A DNA stretch of 64,000 nucleotides from Rubrolithibacter danxiaensis (GTDB lineage Bacteria; Bacteroidota; Bacteroidia; Sphingobacteriales; Sphingobacteriaceae): NCBI RefSeq assembly GCF_047272945.1, contig NZ_JBKOPS010000006.1:1-64000 (forward strand), written 5' to 3'. Below, in pieces: positions 60,691-64,000 of this stretch. Position 1 is the first letter of the stretch. Every line of letters starts with the position of its first letter. The translations under genes and the position numbers were made by a program. The notes under the pieces were generated by a model, which was not told the origin of the DNA, did no database searches, and saw only the letters and a program-made list of their open reading frames with translations.

Positions 60691-61893
60691 ATGGGTTCAA
60701 ATTATTCTGTTAACGGGCAGTATCCGATGCAGCAAACCATGCGCTGGTACGGGCCAAAAGATTCAGTAAGCCTTCAGGATATAAGACAGGCAGGTTGTTC
60801 CGGCGTTGTTTCTGCGCTGCATCATATTCCAAACGGCGAGATCTGGCCTGTGGAAGAAATAAAAAAACGCGGGGATGAAATTGCAGAGGCGGGCATGGTT
60901 TGGAGCGTGGTAGAAAGTGTTCCGGTGCATGAAAATATTAAAACGCAAAGCGAAGGTTTTGAAGTTTATATTGAAAATTATAAGCAAAGTATCCGGAATC
61001 TGGCAGCTTGCGGCATAAAAATCATTACGTATAATTTTATGCCTGTTCTTGACTGGACACGTACCGATCTTAGTTTTACGGTAGCAGACGGATCAAAAGC
61101 TTTGCGATTTGAAAAAGCAGCTTTTATAGCGTTTGATGTATTTATCCTGAAAAGGGAAGGAGCAGAGCAGGATTACACTGCCGAAGAACTATCGGGGGCT
61201 GAACAACGGTTTGAAGAAATGACCGAAGATGATAAGCTCCTGCTGCAAAGAAATATCATAGCCGGTTTGCCGGGAAGCGAGGAAAGTTTTACTCTTGAGC
61301 AATTCAGAACAGCTTTAGCTGCCTATAAAGAAATCAACGCTGAAAAATTACGACAAAACCTTATCTATTTTTTAAAACAGATTATCCCGGTGGCCGAAGA
61401 GAACCATGTTAATATGGTCATTCATCCAGATGATCCTCCATATAGTATTTTAGGTTTGCCCCGTGTAGTAAGCACTGCTGAGGATATCGATTTCCTGATA
61501 AAAGCCGTACCATCTCTAAGGAATGGGTTATGTTTTTGCACGGGCTCTTTTGGTGTGCGCCCAGACAATCGTCTTGCCGAGATGGTCCACAAGTTTGCTG
61601 ACAGGATCAACTTTATTCATTTACGCAGCACAAAAAGAAACGAATTTGGTGATTTTTATGAGGATAACCACCTGGAGGGAGATGTGGATATGTATGCTGT
61701 AGTAAAGGAAATTGTACAGGTTTGTCATAAAAGAGAAATAAGTATTCCAATGAGGCCCGATCATGGGCACCAGATGCTGGACGATTTAAAAAAGAAAACG
61801 AACCCCGGTTATTCCGCCATAGGCCGATTAAGAGGCTTAGCAGAGTTAAGAGGGCTGGAATATGGGATTATTAATTCGTTCTGTAAAAAATAA
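60691..61893 (+). CDS. uxuA: Mannonate dehydratase
   Basis: A 400-residue TIM-barrel enzyme of the UxuA family. Signatures are MRWYGPKDSVSLQDIRQAG near the start, KIITYNFMPVLDWTRTDL (~110-127), MVIHPDDPP (~243-251) and MRPDHGHQMLDD (~352-363). The metal-binding His, Asp and Cys residues lie in the last two and in LCFCTGSFG. It removes water from D-mannonate to give 2-keto-3-deoxy-D-gluconate in hexuronate catabolism. The length is normal. ATG 60691 gives a slightly longer N-terminus; ATG 60727 is an alternative. It forms a two-gene unit with the SDR enzyme. Confidence 0.95.
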   Translation: MGSNYSVNGQYPMQQTMRWYGPKDSVSLQDIRQAGCSGVVSALHHIPNGEIWPVEEIKKRGDEIAEAGMVWSVVESVPVHENIKTQSEGFEVYIENYKQSIRNLAACGIKIITYNFMPVLDWTRTDLSFTVADGSKALRFEKAAFIAFDVFILKREGAEQDYTAEELSGAEQRFEEMTEDDKLLLQRNIIAGLPGSEESFTLEQFRTALAAYKEINAEKLRQNLIYFLKQIIPVAEENHVNMVIHPDDPPYSILGLPRVVSTAEDIDFLIKAVPSLRNGLCFCTGSFGVRPDNRLAEMVHKFADRINFIHLRSTKRNEFGDFYEDNHLEGDVDMYAVVKEIVQVCHKREISIPMRPDHGHQMLDDLKKKTNPGYSAIGRLRGLAELRGLEYGIINSFCKK

Positions 61894-61950
61894 AGCCTCA
61901 ACATCTAATTTATTTTATTATTTAATTTCTGCATATATTTGTAGCATTAA

Positions 61951-62346
61951 ATGAAAAAAGCTCTTGTAACCATATTGGCGTTTTTCTATCTCGGTATATC
62001 AAGCGGGGCAACTGTACAATTACATTATTGTATGGGCAAACTTATTAACTGGGAACTGGGGGAGAAAGCACATAATAAGGTATGCAGTAATTGCGGCATG
62101 AAAAAAGAGAAAGCCGAAAATTGCTGTAAAGATGAAGTAAAACAAGTCAAGCTGGATAAATCGCACACTGCATCCGAAGCTTCTTTTCTTGCCAAAGTTA
62201 TTTCCTCAATTCCGATCATCCGCAGCTTTACAAGTTTTTCTTTTCCCGGCCTTACAGCCATTATTCATGATTACCCGGTAAGCAATGCACCTCCACGGGT
62301 ACATGCTGTTTCCAATTATATCCTGCATTGTATTTTCCGTATCTGA
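61951..62346 (+). CDS. HYC_CC_PP family exported protein
   Basis: A 131-residue protein with a signal peptide (~1-20). It shows the three markers that name this Bacteroidota family: HYCMGKL (~28), a CC pair in AENCCKD (~52), and a PP pair in NAPPRVH near the C-terminus. An extra CSNCGMKK gives further metal-ligand-like cysteines. The function is unknown. These genes are commonly found just before metal efflux (CusA/CzcA) genes, as here, so a role in copper or silver handling in the periplasm is likely but unproven. Confidence 0.85.
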   Translation: MKKALVTILAFFYLGISSGATVQLHYCMGKLINWELGEKAHNKVCSNCGMKKEKAENCCKDEVKQVKLDKSHTASEASFLAKVISSIPIIRSFTSFSFPGLTAIIHDYPVSNAPPRVHAVSNYILHCIFRI

Positions 62347-62457
62347 TCTTTTCCTGTCTTCTCTCAACCTGATCTTCTGACTCAGGCAACTATCTTTTTC
62401 TGGTAATTTCTGCCAGTAGTTTTTCAATATTTTTTACAATTAATTATCATTCAGAAC

Positions 62458-62712
62458 ATGAAAACTCTAATTGCAGCTCTTGCAGCTTCTTTAACAATCG
62501 CTTTTTCGGCTTGTAACAATGCAACAAATTCTTCTGTAAATCAGAAAACAGAAGATTCAGCAGCAGTACAAAAAACAGCAGTAACTTACACCTGCCCTAT
62601 GCACCCGGAAGTAATAAGTGATAAACCGGGCAAATGTCCAAAATGCGGAATGAACCTGGTGGAAAAAGGTTCAGAAATTTCTTCAACTGATAGCGTTCAT
62701 CACGTTCATTAA
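62458..62712 (+). CDS. Heavy-metal-binding lipoprotein
   Basis: An 84-residue lipoprotein with a lipobox Cys in IAFSACNN (~19). A short linker leads to the heavy-metal-binding domain YTCPMHPEVISDKPGKCPKC, broken off here at 20 residues and followed by GMNLVEKG, ending with a His-rich tail (HHVH). The CPMHP and CPKCGM motifs are typical of the small domain also found at the N-terminus of CusB proteins and of some P-type ATPases. It starts 7 bp before the CusA-like gene and probably presents Cu(I) or Ag(I) to that pump. Confidence 0.9.
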   Translation: MKTLIAALAASLTIAFSACNNATNSSVNQKTEDSAAVQKTAVTYTCPMHPEVISDKPGKCPKCGMNLVEKGSEISSTDSVHHVH

Positions 62713-62719
62713 TTTTCTT

Positions 62720-64000
62720 ATGATAGAAAAACTCATTTCGATTTCTTTAAGAAACCGCACCCTGGTTCTTCTGGTAGCTGTAATTTTATTCGGATGGGGA
62801 ATTTATTCCATCCGGCAGAATAAAATTGATGCTATTCCCGATTTGTCAGAAAATCAGGTGATTGTTTTTACAGAATGGATGGGAAGGAGCCCGCAGATCA
62901 TTGAAGACCAAATCACTTATCCTTTAGTTACTAATTTACAGGGATTGCCGCAGGTGAAGTATGTGCGGGGTTCTTCCATGTTTGGGATGAGTTTTGTCTA
63001 TATTATTTTTAATGATGATACCGATGTTTATTGGGCTCGCGAACGTGTTCTTGAACGTCTTAATTATGCTTCAAAACTACTTCCTTCAGGTGTTACACCC
63101 TCATTAGGTCCTGACGGAACAGGCGTGGGGCATATTTTATGGTACACGCTGGATGCTCCCGGAATGGATTTGGGTGAGCAACGTGCAGTTCAGGACTGGT
63201 ATGTGAAATTTGGATTGCAGAATGTGCCGGGAGTTAGTGAAATAGCTTCCTTCGGAGGGTTTCAAAAACAATACCAGGTAACACTGAATCCAAATAAACT
63301 CGCATATTTTAAACTTTCAGTGCCTCAAGTTATTGCTTCAATTCGTAGCAATAATAATGAAGCCGGAGGCAGAAAGATCGAATTAGGCGATGTAGGCTAT
63401 ATTATTAAAACCACCGGTTATCTTAATTCCATAGAGCAGATTAGTCGCATTCCTGTAAGCAGTGTAAACTCTGTTCCTGTAACCATCGCTGATGTCGGTA
63501 CAGTTCAGATGACAGGAGAAACACGACTGGGGATTTTTGATTTGAACGGCGAAGGAGAGGCTGTAGGAGGAATTGTGGTAATGCGTTACGGCGAAAATGC
63601 CGATCGGGTAATAAAAGATGTAAAACAAAAAATGCTCGAGGTAGCAAAAGGCTTGCCTAAGGGTATGAAGTTTAATATCGTTTATGACAGAAGCGGACTT
63701 ATTGAGGAGTCTGTAAGTTCTGTTAAACAAACCTTGATCGAGGAAATGATAGTTGCCGCCATTATTGTGTTGATATTTCTTTTTCACTGGAGGAGTGCTT
63801 TTGTAATCCTCATTCAGCTTCCCTTATCAATAGCAATTGGCTTTATTCTATTAAATGCTTTCGGTATTACATCCAATATTATGTCGCTTACGGGTATTGC
63901 CTTGTCTATCGGAGTAATTGTAGATGATGCTATTGTAATGGTTGAAAATGCCTATCGGCACCTTGCGGATGCTGCTCATGGTAAAGAAATTCAAAGCTAA
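62720..64000 (+). CDS. CusA/CzcA-type RND metal efflux pump, truncated at the window end
   Basis: 426 residues that match the N-terminal part of heavy-metal RND pumps. LRNRTLVLLVAVILFGWGIYS is the first helix. Motifs follow: DAIPDLSENQVIVFTEW, YPLVTNLQGLPQVKYVRGSS, a porter domain and helices from ~345, including GIALSIGVIVDDAIVMVENA (~396), where the proton-relay Asp residues lie. The family is ~1030-1450 residues long, but an in-frame TAA occupies the last three bases of the window after AHGKEIQS. This is either a real premature stop or frameshift, or coincidence with a rearranged end. Only the sequence beyond 64000 can decide. It forms an operon with the metal-binding lipoprotein. Confidence 0.9.
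   Translation: MIEKLISISLRNRTLVLLVAVILFGWGIYSIRQNKIDAIPDLSENQVIVFTEWMGRSPQIIEDQITYPLVTNLQGLPQVKYVRGSSMFGMSFVYIIFNDDTDVYWARERVLERLNYASKLLPSGVTPSLGPDGTGVGHILWYTLDAPGMDLGEQRAVQDWYVKFGLQNVPGVSEIASFGGFQKQYQVTLNPNKLAYFKLSVPQVIASIRSNNNEAGGRKIELGDVGYIIKTTGYLNSIEQISRIPVSSVNSVPVTIADVGTVQMTGETRLGIFDLNGEGEAVGGIVVMRYGENADRVIKDVKQKMLEVAKGLPKGMKFNIVYDRSGLIEESVSSVKQTLIEEMIVAAIIVLIFLFHWRSAFVILIQLPLSIAIGFILLNAFGITSNIMSLTGIALSIGVIVDDAIVMVENAYRHLADAAHGKEIQS

Noticed and set aside
1..64000. CRISPR arrays, insertion sequences, tRNA and rRNA genes
   Set aside because: No regularly spaced direct repeats, transposase or integrase frames, or recognisable tRNA or rRNA sequence were found on reading the window.

Overview
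The window looks like the chromosome of a Bacteroidota member, most likely Sphingobacteriaceae (Pedobacter-like). The evidence is a type IX secretion adhesin with a CHU_C-type C-terminal domain followed by a PorP/SprF gene, an OMP_b-brl TonB-type barrel, DUF1080, DUF2961 and HYC_CC_PP proteins, and a copper cluster with DUF3347 and an HMA-AraC regulator. No tRNA, rRNA, CRISPR array, integrase or transposase is visible.

Layout. 1-1316: 3' end of an RHS toxin-type gene and an overlapping small membrane protein. 1395-1730: XRE regulator. 2111-11211: tail-fibre-like surface protein, then a compact type II secretion / type IV pilus-like operon (pseudopilin, prepilin peptidase, GspE ATPase, secretin, PilM/N-, PilO- and PilP-like proteins, repeat lipoprotein, MORN protein) with no GspF platform gene in view. 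About 11166-25954: a defence island. 26277-33332: a copper resistance cluster on the minus strand. 33628-42364: a 2597-residue T9SS adhesin and its PorP/SprF partner. 42682-57607: sugar oxidation and catabolism genes (PQQ-type dehydrogenase, aldo/keto reductase, Gfo/Idh, NagB-like, PfkB-like, GMC oxidoreductase, DUF1080, outer-membrane barrel, YihY, DUF2961). 57636-61893: polysaccharide deacetylase, GNAT, DinB, then a mannonate oxidoreductase / mannonate dehydratase pair. 61951-64000: HYC_CC_PP protein, metal-binding lipoprotein and the start of a CusA/CzcA pump that stops at the last codon of the window.

The defence island is the most interesting part. It holds an Ssp-type DNA phosphorothioation operon: SspB-like DUF4007, SspC-like ATPase and SspD-like PAPS-reductase-family ATP pyrophosphatase, overlapping head to tail. 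Further downstream come an SspE-like DUF262-DUF1524 effector and a DndB-like DGQHR protein. A two-gene cassette sits between sspD and sspE: a four-helix membrane protein translationally coupled to a nucleoside 2-deoxyribosyltransferase-like protein. No cysteine desulfurase (SspA/DndA) is present, so sulfur would have to come from a housekeeping IscS/SufS. Right after this, behind a hairpin leader and an unusually strong Shine-Dalgarno sequence, lies a complete type III CBASS: CD-NTase, HORMA (Cap7), TRIP13-like AAA (Cap6) and a 2TM-NUDIX effector (Cap16). The secretion operon seems to be cut at the left edge of the island, where a MORN gene runs into a TPR gene that has no proper start.

The copper cluster appears to be co-regulated: a 35-bp element with 32 identical positions lies 53-57 bp upstream of both the CopZ-like/DUF3347/multicopper oxidase unit and the CopA ATPase. 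The likely regulator is the AraC protein with a metal-binding-like N-terminus encoded next to CopA.
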